Positions 40,001 to 47,233 of a DNA stretch of 64,000 nt are shown here, in pieces. Every line of letters starts with the position of its first letter. Positions within the stretch are counted from its first letter, which is position 1. Under the pieces are notes generated by a model. The model was not told the DNA's origin, made no database searches, and worked only from the letters and a program-made list of their open reading frames with translations. A program made the position numbers and the translations under genes. This stretch comes from JBFWUW01 sp050247075 (GTDB lineage: Bacteria; Planctomycetota; Planctomycetia; Pirellulales; JBFWUW01), in the NCBI GenBank assembly GCA_050247075.1, contig JBFWUW010000002.1, positions 1 through 64,000 of the forward strand, given 5' to 3'.

Positions 40001-40773
40001 AAAATCTCGCCGGCCCGTTCGCTGCTGACGGGATAGACCACATCGGTCGCCGCGATCTTCCCTTCGATTTTCTGCACGCTGCGGCCATCCACGATCTTTT
40101 CCGACAAGGTGTCGTAAAAAGCACGGATCAGATCGACATCTTGCGTGTACTTGGGGTCCATCGCCCGCAACAGCGTCATGGCGGAGAACTTTCCGCTTTG
40201 ATCGATGCGGACGCTCAGGCTTTCCTTCTTGGTGACGTTCAGCTCAATCCAACTGCCGCGCTCTGGGATAATGCGGCAACTGTGCAGTTTGGCCTCCGTC
40301 TCTTCGTCGCTGACAAAGTCCACGCCGGGGCTGCGGTGCAACTGGCTGACGACCACCCGCTCGGCACCGTTGATGATGAACTCGCCGCCCCCCAGCATAA
40401 TGGGCATGTCGCCCAGGTAGACTTCCTCTTCGATCGGCTGTTCCTTGGTCAACCTCAACCAGACCTTAAAGGGCCGGCCATAGGTCAACCGCAATTGCCG
40501 GCATTCCTCCGGCTCGTACCGGGGTTTGCCCAGTTCGTAGCGGATGTATTCCACCTTGAGCGTTTTATCGTAGCTCTCAATGGGGAATATCTCGCGCAGC
40601 ACGCTCTCGATGCCCTGGTCCTTGCGCTTGGACTGCGGCGTGTCGAGCTGCAGGAACGCATCGTAACTGCGGGTTTGGATTTCGGTCAGGTCGGGCAAGG
40701 CATGCGCATCTCGAATGCTGCCAAAGCGACGGACATCTTTAGGACGCAGACGACGTTCCGCGGAGGTTGCCAT
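37057..40773 (-). CDS. rpoB: RNA polymerase subunit beta
   Basis: A 1238-residue beta subunit, start ATG with AGGAGAG upstream. The rifampicin pocket reads [20 protein letters not shown] followed by [16 protein letters not shown]. The residues matching E. coli Gln513, Asp516, Ser522, His526, Arg529 and Ser531 are all kept; those matching Phe514, Met515 and Asn518 are Val, Val and Thr. The C-terminal [16 protein letters not shown] segment that contacts beta' is present. It lies 116 bases after rplL. Confidence 0.98.
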   Translation of the reverse strand: [1238 protein letters not shown]

Positions 40774-40889
40774 AAGCGATCACTCTCCTGCCAAGGATGG
40801 AACCAGACAGCGTAGGACTATAGGGCGCGCAGCGGGAACAAACGCGCACCTATCCAGACGCGAACGAAGGAAGACGACGGACGGCCAAA

Positions 40890-41306
40890 CTACTTGACAA
40901 CCACCGTGGCACCGGCCTCTTCCAACTCTTTCTTGAGCTTGGCGGCATCTTCCTTGGAGATGCCTTCCTTGATCTTGCCGGGGACCGCCTCGACCAGGTC
41001 CTTGGCTTCCTTCAGGCCCAGGCCAGTCGCGGCACGCACCACCTTGATAACGCCGATCTTGTTGGCGCCAAAGCTTTCCATCACTACGGTAAACTCGGTC
41101 TGTTCGACCTTCTCGGCAGCGGCACCGCCGCCGTCGCCGCCCGCTGGGGCCATCATTACGGCACCGCCAGCAGCCGGCTTGATGCCGTGGACTTCTTCCA
41201 AGTAGTCGCTCAACTCCTTGGCCTCTTTCAGGGTCAAGGCCACAATCTTTTCGCCCAAGTCCTTGGCTTTGTCGGAAAACGAACGGGTAGCTTCAGCAGT
41301 CGCCAT
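40890..41306 (-). CDS. rplL: Ribosomal protein L7/L12
   Basis: A 138-residue L7/L12, slightly longer than usual (about 120-130). N-terminal dimerisation helix, a flexible Gly/Ala hinge (APAGGDGGGAAAEK), and a C-terminal factor-binding domain with KIGVIKVVRAATGLGLKEAK. The ATG at 41306 is preferred over a TTG two codons upstream. The stalk it forms recruits EF-Tu and EF-G, both encoded in the same block. Confidence 0.97.
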   Translation of the reverse strand: MATAEATRSFSDKAKDLGEKIVALTLKEAKELSDYLEEVHGIKPAAGGAVMMAPAGGDGGGAAAEKVEQTEFTVVMESFGANKIGVIKVVRAATGLGLKEAKDLVEAVPGKIKEGISKEDAAKLKKELEEAGATVVVK

Positions 41307-41481
41307 GGTCAAACAGTTCCTTTCACAGGCTCATCCAGCGCCGCGGCGAACACGACTCGACCGCGGAAGACTAGGAGAGAGGGTCTCGTGGGTGGTGGTT
41401 ATGTTGGTTCAGTTTCGGACACTTGCGGCTAGCCATCCGTTCGCGACGCATGGTTGGCCGTAAAACATTTCAGTTGGATTG

Positions 41482-42060
41482 CTACGCTGGGGCGGCCGCG
41501 GCCTCCGCCGCGGGAGCATCGGGCGAGGCATCGCCGCCTCCCTCTTCTCCCTCGCCACGTTGCTTGATCTGGCTGGCCAGGGCACCCCCGCCGCTGATCA
41601 ACTGGCTCGACAGGCTGGTCGCCGGCGACATGATCTGCCCCAGCAAAATGCTCAATTGCTCATCGCGAGTGGGCCATTTGCTAACCCGCTCGACCTCGTC
41701 TGGGGCCAGCTTGACGCCGTCCAAAACGCCGCCGCGCCCTTCCAACTTGGCAAATTGCTTGTCCTTGCTCAGCCGGACAAACTCCTTGGCCAAAGTGACA
41801 ATATCTTGTCCGCCCCACATGACGGCCGTTTGGCCTTCCAGCCCTTCAAACCCGGCGGCCAGGGGTGTTCCCTCGCAGGCGCGCCGGGCCAAGCTGTTCT
41901 TGACCAGCAGCAAGTTGATGCTCTTGCCGCGAAGTTGCTTGCGCAACTGAAAATTCTGCTCGGCGTTGAGCGCCGCGATGTTGACCAGCAACGCCTCGTT
42001 GACGCCTTCAAAGCGCTTGCGAAGGTCGTCGGAGATCAGTTCTTTGACGTACTTGCTCAT
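41482..42060 (-). CDS. rplJ: Ribosomal protein L10
   Basis: A 192-residue L10 with MSKYVKELISDDLRKRFEGV at the N-terminus, the LRGKSINLLLVKNSLARRA rRNA-binding region and an Ala/Glu-rich tail (PDAPAAEAAAAPA) after the L7/L12-binding helix. It anchors the L7/L12 stalk. Only 51 bases separate it from rplA, so there is no room for the long L10-leader structure seen in some phyla. Confidence 0.96.
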   Translation of the reverse strand: MSKYVKELISDDLRKRFEGVNEALLVNIAALNAEQNFQLRKQLRGKSINLLLVKNSLARRACEGTPLAAGFEGLEGQTAVMWGGQDIVTLAKEFVRLSKDKQFAKLEGRGGVLDGVKLAPDEVERVSKWPTRDEQLSILLGQIMSPATSLSSQLISGGGALASQIKQRGEGEEGGGDASPDAPAAEAAAAPA

Positions 42061-42111
42061 GGGATCGGATCGAATGAATACGGGATGGATGGTCCGGCGA
42101 CGACGGCCGCT

Positions 42112-42792
42112 TTATGCCTGAATATGCACGCTGGGGCTCATCGTGGCGCTGACCGAAATGCCCTTCACGTAATGCCCCTTCACGCTGGCGGGCTTGAGGT
42201 TCAGCACATGGTTGATAAACGCTTGAATGTTTTCGGCCAGCTTGACTGGTTCAAAGCTAATCTTGCCGACCACCGCATGCACGATGCCCGCGGCATCGGT
42301 GCGGAACTCGACCTTGCCGGCCTTATACTCTTTGACGGTCTTGGCGATTTCTGGCGTTACCGTGCCGGCACGCGGGGAGGGCATCAGCCCCCGCGGACCC
42401 AGCACGCGCCCCAGCGGCCCCACCAGGCCCATCATGTCTGGCGCGGCAATGCAGACATCAAAATCGAGCCAGCCATCCTTGACCTTCTTGGCCAGGTCGT
42501 CGGCGCCAACTTCTTGTGCGCCGGCCTGACGGGCCTGTTCGGCCAAATCGCCCCGGGCGAACACCACCACCCGCAGCGACTTGCCAATACCGTGGGGCAA
42601 GACCACCGAACCACGAACGATCTGGTCGGCCTGTTTGGGATCGACCCCCAAACGCATGGCGATGTCAACCGATTGGTCGAACTTGGTGGCGCTAAACTGC
42701 TTGAGCAATTCCACCGCCTTGTCGAGCGGTTGCGGGTTGGGATTCTTCACCAGCTTGACGCTGGCCTTCATCCGTTTTGATAGCTTGGGCAT
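42112..42792 (-). CDS. rplA: Ribosomal protein L1
   Basis: A 226-residue L1 with LGVDPKQADQIVRGSVVLPHG, PDMMGLVGPLGRVLGPRGLMP and the C-terminal VSATMSPSV segment. It forms the mobile L1 stalk at the ribosomal E site and in many bacteria represses its own operon with L11. It lies 81 bases downstream of rplK. Confidence 0.98.
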   Translation of the reverse strand: MPKLSKRMKASVKLVKNPNPQPLDKAVELLKQFSATKFDQSVDIAMRLGVDPKQADQIVRGSVVLPHGIGKSLRVVVFARGDLAEQARQAGAQEVGADDLAKKVKDGWLDFDVCIAAPDMMGLVGPLGRVLGPRGLMPSPRAGTVTPEIAKTVKEYKAGKVEFRTDAAGIVHAVVGKISFEPVKLAENIQAFINHVLNLKPASVKGHYVKGISVSATMSPSVHIQA

Positions 42793-42873
42793 GGCGGGCA
42801 GGGGTTCCGGGCGAGTTCTTGAACGCGTTTGAAAACAGGCTGGTGCGAAGCGGGGCGAGACGCAATGGCGGGG

Positions 42874-43299
42874 CTAACCCTCCACCACCAATCCCATGCT
42901 GCGGGCGGTCCCCTCGATCATCCGCTTGGCGTGTTCCACATCGCGGGCGTTGAGATCGTTGGTCTTGAGCTTGACGATTTCGGCAATTTGGGCGGAAGTC
43001 ACCTTGCCGACTTTTTCCTTGTTGGGCGTGCCCGACCCCTTGGCGATTTGGGCGGCTTTCTTGAGCAGATCGGCGGCGGGCGGGCTCTTGGTGGTAAAGT
43101 CGAAGGTACGGTCGTTGTAAACGTTGACGACTACGGGGATGGGCATGCCCCCCGCCTCTCGAGTACGCTCGTTGAACTGCTGAACGAACTGGCCCAGGTT
43201 GATACCGAATTTACCCAGGGAGGTACCGACAGGAGGGGCGGGGGTCGCCTGGCCGCCGGGAACCTGAAACTTGACCGTCCCCACCAATTGCTTCGCCAT
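42874..43299 (-). CDS. rplK: Ribosomal protein L11
   Basis: A 141-residue L11, normal length, with the Pro-rich PAPPVGTSLGKFGINLGQFVQQF switch region split by Gly residues and the C-terminal rRNA-binding domain (KEKVGKVTSAQIAEIVKLK, ARSMGLVVEG). Part of the GTPase-associated centre. 75 bases downstream of nusG. Confidence 0.98.
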   Translation of the reverse strand: MAKQLVGTVKFQVPGGQATPAPPVGTSLGKFGINLGQFVQQFNERTREAGGMPIPVVVNVYNDRTFDFTTKSPPAADLLKKAAQIAKGSGTPNKEKVGKVTSAQIAEIVKLKTNDLNARDVEHAKRMIEGTARSMGLVVEG

Positions 43300-43374
43300 C
43301 GCTACTGCTCACAGTTCTATGCTAAAGACGGTCTGAATGGTTTGTTGATTCCGCTTGCCACCAAGCCTGCCCCG

Positions 43375-44187
43375 CTACAACTTCTCGACTTCCCAATAAT
43401 CCAATTCCACCGGCGTGGTGCGGGCGAAGATGCTAATCATCACCGTCACCCGGCCGTTGGCCATATCGACGCTTTCGACCGCACCCTCGAAGTTCTCAAA
43501 GGTGCCTCCCACGATCTTCACCCGGTCATCCTTTTCCAGGTTGATCTTGAGCTTGGGCGCTTCACCCTCTTCGGGAACCTCGGTCGTCGTCTTGATCTTG
43601 GCGATGTCTTCCGGACTGAGCGCGGTCGGCTTGCCGGCGGCGCCGACAAAGTCACCAATGCCCGGCGTGCCGCGGACCAAATGCCAGGTAAAATCGTTGA
43701 TCTCCATGTAGACCACGATGTAGCCAGGCCACAGCTTGCGTTTGACCGTGCGCTTCTTGCCGTTCTTGAATTCCGAGACTTTTTCGATCGGCACCAGAAT
43801 CTCGCCGAAGAAGTCGTCAAGCGCTTCGATCTTGACGCGGCGGGCCAGCGTATCGCGAATGGAGTCCTCGCGGTTGCTTTGCACCTTGAGAATGTACCAC
43901 TCTTTGACGCCAGTCGCTTGCTGTACTTCCTCTTCCTCAATCTCGTAGTCGGCGGCCTTTTTGCCGATCGACTTCTTCACTTGAGGCTTAGGGGCATCGG
44001 CCTCCGCGGCATCATCCTGCTTGGTTTCAGCCGTCTTGGAATCGGCGGCCTCGCCTCCAGCACTTTCCACCGGTGCCTTCTCCCCAGCCGCGGGAGGAAC
44101 TTCCGGCGCAACGGCAGCCTCATCGCTGGACGTGATGTCCTGCGCGTCGGTTTCGTCGCTCAACGGTTGTTCCATCTCATCACTCAC
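43375..44187 (-). CDS. nusG: Transcription antitermination factor NusG with acidic N-terminal extension
   Basis: A 270-residue NusG, against about 180 in E. coli. The GTG at 44185-44187 has AAGGAT about 8 bases upstream; an ATG four codons on is an alternative. Residues 1-85 are an acidic, Ala/Glu/Pro-rich, probably disordered extension. The NGN domain follows (KEWYILKVQSNREDSIRD, then LWPGYIVVYME), then an insertion (GEAPKLKI) and the KOW domain (DDRVKIVGGTFENFEGAVESVD). NusG binds RNA polymerase through NGN and Rho or S10 through KOW. It sits in the canonical secE-nusG-rplK order. Confidence 0.96.
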   Translation of the reverse strand: MSDEMEQPLSDETDAQDITSSDEAAVAPEVPPAAGEKAPVESAGGEAADSKTAETKQDDAAEADAPKPQVKKSIGKKAADYEIEEEEVQQATGVKEWYILKVQSNREDSIRDTLARRVKIEALDDFFGEILVPIEKVSEFKNGKKRTVKRKLWPGYIVVYMEINDFTWHLVRGTPGIGDFVGAAGKPTALSPEDIAKIKTTTEVPEEGEAPKLKINLEKDDRVKIVGGTFENFEGAVESVDMANGRVTVMISIFARTTPVELDYWEVEKL

Positions 44188-44285
44188 GCGGCACATCCTT
44201 TTGGTGCAAGACTCACTTGTTTGCGGCAACCAACCCAAGGCATCAATCGTGGGGCAGCCTAGCGCGCGAACATAACGGCAAACAG

Positions 44286-44732
44286 CTACTTCTTGGCCTC
44301 TCCCACCACACCCAAAAACTTGAACAACGTCGCCCACACCAGATCAAAAGTAAACAACAAAAACGCCAGGATAAATATCGTGACCAGCACGACGATCGAC
44401 TGGCGGATCAGCTCCGACCTGGTTGGCCACGAAACCTTGGCCATCTCGGCCTCGACGGAGATCAAAAAATCGGCCACTTTGGGAATACAAACCGCCCGAA
44501 ACGCCAAAAAACCGCCCACCAACAGTATCGCCAAAGGGACGTAGTACTGTAGCGTGGGGTCTCCCTTGAAATGTTCGCTCAACCGCCAAGCACCAATGCC
44601 GATGGTGATTGCCAACACCGCAAACGTGACCTGCCGCGCAATGCGGCCCTGGCTGCGCTTGTAAATTTCCAAGCTCAACAGGTCGCGAAGCAGCGGACTC
44701 GCCGCCGATTGTTTGTCCTTTTGCATGGCCAT
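44286..44732 (-). CDS. secE: Preprotein translocase subunit SecE (three-helix form)
   Basis: A 148-residue SecE. The conserved core is the amphipathic helix VEAEMAKVSWPTRSELIRQS (about 93-112) plus the last membrane helix (about 111-136). Two additional membrane helices precede it (about 33-51 and 63-82). Most bacterial SecE proteins have about 60-70 residues and one helix; the E. coli form also has three. It clamps SecY in the Sec translocon. Next upstream is tRNA-Trp. Confidence 0.92.
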   Translation of the reverse strand: MAMQKDKQSAASPLLRDLLSLEIYKRSQGRIARQVTFAVLAITIGIGAWRLSEHFKGDPTLQYYVPLAILLVGGFLAFRAVCIPKVADFLISVEAEMAKVSWPTRSELIRQSIVVLVTIFILAFLLFTFDLVWATLFKFLGVVGEAKK

Positions 44733-44846
44733 GCCCTTTCCCTGGGCTCCTCACATCGGGTGTTATTAAACCGGCATCAATGAACGGGTGTTACTGAACT
44801 GGGGAGGCTGCCCACATGGACAGCCTCCCAAGAGACACAAATATGG

Positions 44847-44919
44847 CAGGGGCGGCGGGAATTGAACTCGCAACCTCTGGTTTTGGAGACCAGCGCTCTG
44901 CCAATTGAGCTACGCCCCT
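44847..44919 (-). tRNA. trnW: tRNA-Trp (anticodon CCA)
   Basis: A 73-base tRNA with a 7-base acceptor stem AGGGGCG/CGCCCCT, anticodon loop CTCCAAA closed by CTGGT/ACCAG, T loop TTCAATT and discriminator G, as expected for Trp. No CCA end is encoded. It lies between tuf and secE on the same strand, as in many bacteria. Confidence 0.97.
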
Positions 44920-44995
44920 CCACACACCCAAAGCGCGGCCGGTAGACCGCACATTGGAGGTGTTGGAAGTACGACCTGCGACTCACAAATCGCCG

Positions 44996-46195
44996 TTAGG
45001 CGATGATCTTGGTTACTACGCCAGAACCGACCGTCTTGCCACCTTCTCGAATGGCAAAACGCACGCCGTCGTCCATGGCAATCGGGCTAATCAGCTCAAT
45101 GCTCAAGCGGGCATTGTCGCCCGGCATGCACATTTCGGCATCGCCCATCAAGTTAGCCGAACCGGTCACGTCGGTCGTACGGAAGTAAAACTGCGGACGG
45201 TACCCGTTGAAGAACGGAGTATGCCGGCCGCCTTCTTCCTTCGACAGCACGTAGACCTCGGCCTCAAACTTGGTGTGCGGCGTAATCGAACCGGGCTTGG
45301 CCAATACCTGGCCGCGCTCGATTTCCTCGCGCTTCATACCACGCAGCAAGATACCGACATTGTCACCAGCTTCGCCCTTATCGAGCGTTTTGTTGAACAT
45401 TTCCACGCCGGTGCAGGTCGTCTTGCGGGGCTTGTCGGTGAAACCGATCAACTCCACTTCCTCGCCAACCTTGATCACGCCGCGCTCGATACGGCCCGTG
45501 CAGACCGTGCCGCGGCCTTCGATGGAGAAGACGTCTTCAATCGCCATCAAGAATGGCTTGTCAACCTCGCGGGCGGGTTGTGGGATATACGCGTCAACCG
45601 CTTCCAACAGGTCCGAAATGCACTTCGAGGCGGCCGGATCGCCCGGTTTGTCGTAGGCCGGCTTGGCGGCACCGCGGACAATGGGGATTTCCTCGCCGGG
45701 AAAGCCGTAGTGCGAGAGCAACTCACGCAACTCCATCTCCACCAATTCCAGCAACTCAGGATCGTCCACCAAGTCGCACTTGTTGAGGAACACCACCAAG
45801 GCGGGCACACCGACCTGGCGGGCCAGCAAGATGTGCTCGCGGGTTTGCGGCATGGGGCCGTCCGCGGCCGACACAACCAAAATTGCGCCGTCCATCTGGG
45901 CCGCACCGGTGATCATGTTCTTGATAAAGTCGGCGTGGCCGGGGCAGTCAATATGGGCATAGTGACGCTTGTCCGACTCGTACTCGACGTGGCTCACCGC
46001 GATCGTCACGGTCTTGGTTTCATCGCGAACCGTACCACCCTTGGCGATATCGGCATACGACTTTGTCTTGGCCAAGCCCTTGGCCGCCTGGACCGCCAAA
46101 ATGGCCCCAGTAGTGGTTGTCTTGCCATGGTCAATATGACCGATGGTGCCCACGTTGCAGTGCGGCTTTGTCCGTTCAAAATTTTCCTTGGCCAT
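44996..46195 (-). CDS. tuf: Elongation factor Tu
   Basis: A 399-residue EF-Tu: P-loop GHIDHGKTT at 19-27, DCPGHADF, NKCDLVDD and the domain II/III sequences (GRGTVCTGRIERGVIKVGEE, near the C-terminus GVVTKIIA). It brings aminoacyl-tRNA to the ribosome. ATG start with TGGAG 6-7 bases upstream. It is preceded by four tRNA genes and followed by tRNA-Trp, the tufB-type context. No second tuf copy follows fusA. Confidence 0.98.
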   Translation of the reverse strand: MAKENFERTKPHCNVGTIGHIDHGKTTTTGAILAVQAAKGLAKTKSYADIAKGGTVRDETKTVTIAVSHVEYESDKRHYAHIDCPGHADFIKNMITGAAQMDGAILVVSAADGPMPQTREHILLARQVGVPALVVFLNKCDLVDDPELLELVEMELRELLSHYGFPGEEIPIVRGAAKPAYDKPGDPAASKCISDLLEAVDAYIPQPAREVDKPFLMAIEDVFSIEGRGTVCTGRIERGVIKVGEEVELIGFTDKPRKTTCTGVEMFNKTLDKGEAGDNVGILLRGMKREEIERGQVLAKPGSITPHTKFEAEVYVLSKEEGGRHTPFFNGYRPQFYFRTTDVTGSANLMGDAEMCMPGDNARLSIELISPIAMDDGVRFAIREGGKTVGSGVVTKIIA

Positions 46196-46294
46196 TCTTT
46201 ACTCCAGAGCGTTTCTAAACCAAGAGATCTGTGTAAGTAAGTTAATTTCCGACCGGCCAGCCAACATTTGGCGGCCCCCACCCTCATCCTTCAG

Positions 46295-46367
<73 letters not shown>

Positions 46368-46400
46368 TTGACTTGACATCCTCGCTGATTCACCTCTGCA

Positions 46401-46471
46401 AGCGGGTGAAGGGAATCGAACCCTCGTCTTCAGCTTGGAAGGCTGTGGCTCTACCATTGAGCTACACCCGC
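46401..46471 (-). tRNA. trnG: tRNA-Gly (anticodon UCC)
   Basis: A 71-base tRNA with acceptor stem GCGGGTG/CACCCGC and anticodon loop CTTCCAA. The outermost pair of the anticodon stem is A27-A43, a mismatch; the other four pairs (CAGC/GCTG) are normal. T loop TTCGATT. Confidence 0.96.
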
Positions 46472-46651
46472 GAACCCTATCTTTGCGCTTTCCTCATTTC
46501 CGCCGAATGCCAGCTCAATTCGCCGCTTTGCTACCGTCATTGTCTTGTTGACGGCAAAACTTACAAGGCATGTCCACCCAAAAAGGCCAACACATTCTTA
46601 ACAGGCTAGTCGTTCTGAACAGGTTTGACGCAGCGAACCGCGATTCCTCAT

Positions 46652-46733
46652 TGGGGGGTACAGGATTCGAACCTGTGAAGGCAGTGCCATCAGATTTACA
46701 GTCTGACCCCTTTGACCACTCGGGAAACCCCCC
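46652..46733 (-). tRNA. trnY: tRNA-Tyr (anticodon GUA)
   Basis: An 82-base class II tRNA with acceptor stem GGGGGGT/ACCCCCC, anticodon loop CTGTAAA, a long variable arm (about 46670-46690) and discriminator A. Confidence 0.96.
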
Positions 46734-46841
46734 TTGCCGTTCCTTCAAATCGACGCACGCTTCAGCCAGGGGTAAGCACCGTAAACGCCACAAAAACCAG
46801 CCCAGCCAAACAGTCTTGGCAACGCAGGTCTTCACAAAAGG

Positions 46842-46914
46842 AGCTAGCGGAGGGACTTGAACCCACAACCTGCTGATTACAAATCAGCTGCTCTGCCGGT
46901 TGAGCTACGCTAGC
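46842..46914 (-). tRNA. trnT: tRNA-Thr (anticodon UGU)
   Basis: A 73-base tRNA with acceptor stem GCTAGCG/CGCTAGC, anticodon loop TTTGTAA closed by GCTGA/TCAGC, and T loop TTCAAGT. It is the first gene of the tRNA-tuf transcript. Confidence 0.97.
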
Positions 46915-47233
46915 CTGCAGAGAAGCCACCACGAAAACCAGTAAATATAGCGAAGCCGTTTCAGCTTGCAAGACGGCCAAGGTGACAAATCGCGGACAGG
47001 CAAAGAGTTTGCCTGATGCTAAGACTGTCGCCGGGCGATAAAGTTCGCCCAATTCGCAAGGCCCAGCGGACACAAGGTTGCCCGCCGTAACGCCGCGATA
47101 CTTGGATCGTCTGGCAAATCCGAGGCTTCGCTAGCGACTCCTTCGTGCAAGATCCCCTGGCTAGGGGTTCCCGTATGTCTGCATGGCCATTATTGACACC
47201 CCGAAAGGGCCAACATTGACCGACGGAAAAAGG
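46915..47233. other. Intergenic region upstream of the tRNA-tuf operon
   Basis: 319 bases between the sigma-factor stop and the first tRNA, both on the minus strand. Apart from the tRNA promoter at its left end, no gene or strong terminator is seen. Confidence 0.5.
46944..46971 (-). promoter_or_regulatory. Promoter of the tRNA-tuf operon
   Basis: On the minus strand TTGCAA (46966-46971) and TATATT (46944-46949) are 16 bases apart. The predicted start near 46937 lies about 23 bases before the first tRNA. Confidence 0.5.

Noticed and set aside
44733..44995. Expected rpmG (L33) gene between tuf and secE
   Set aside because: The gap contains only tRNA-Trp; no 50-codon frame with the L33 pattern is present.
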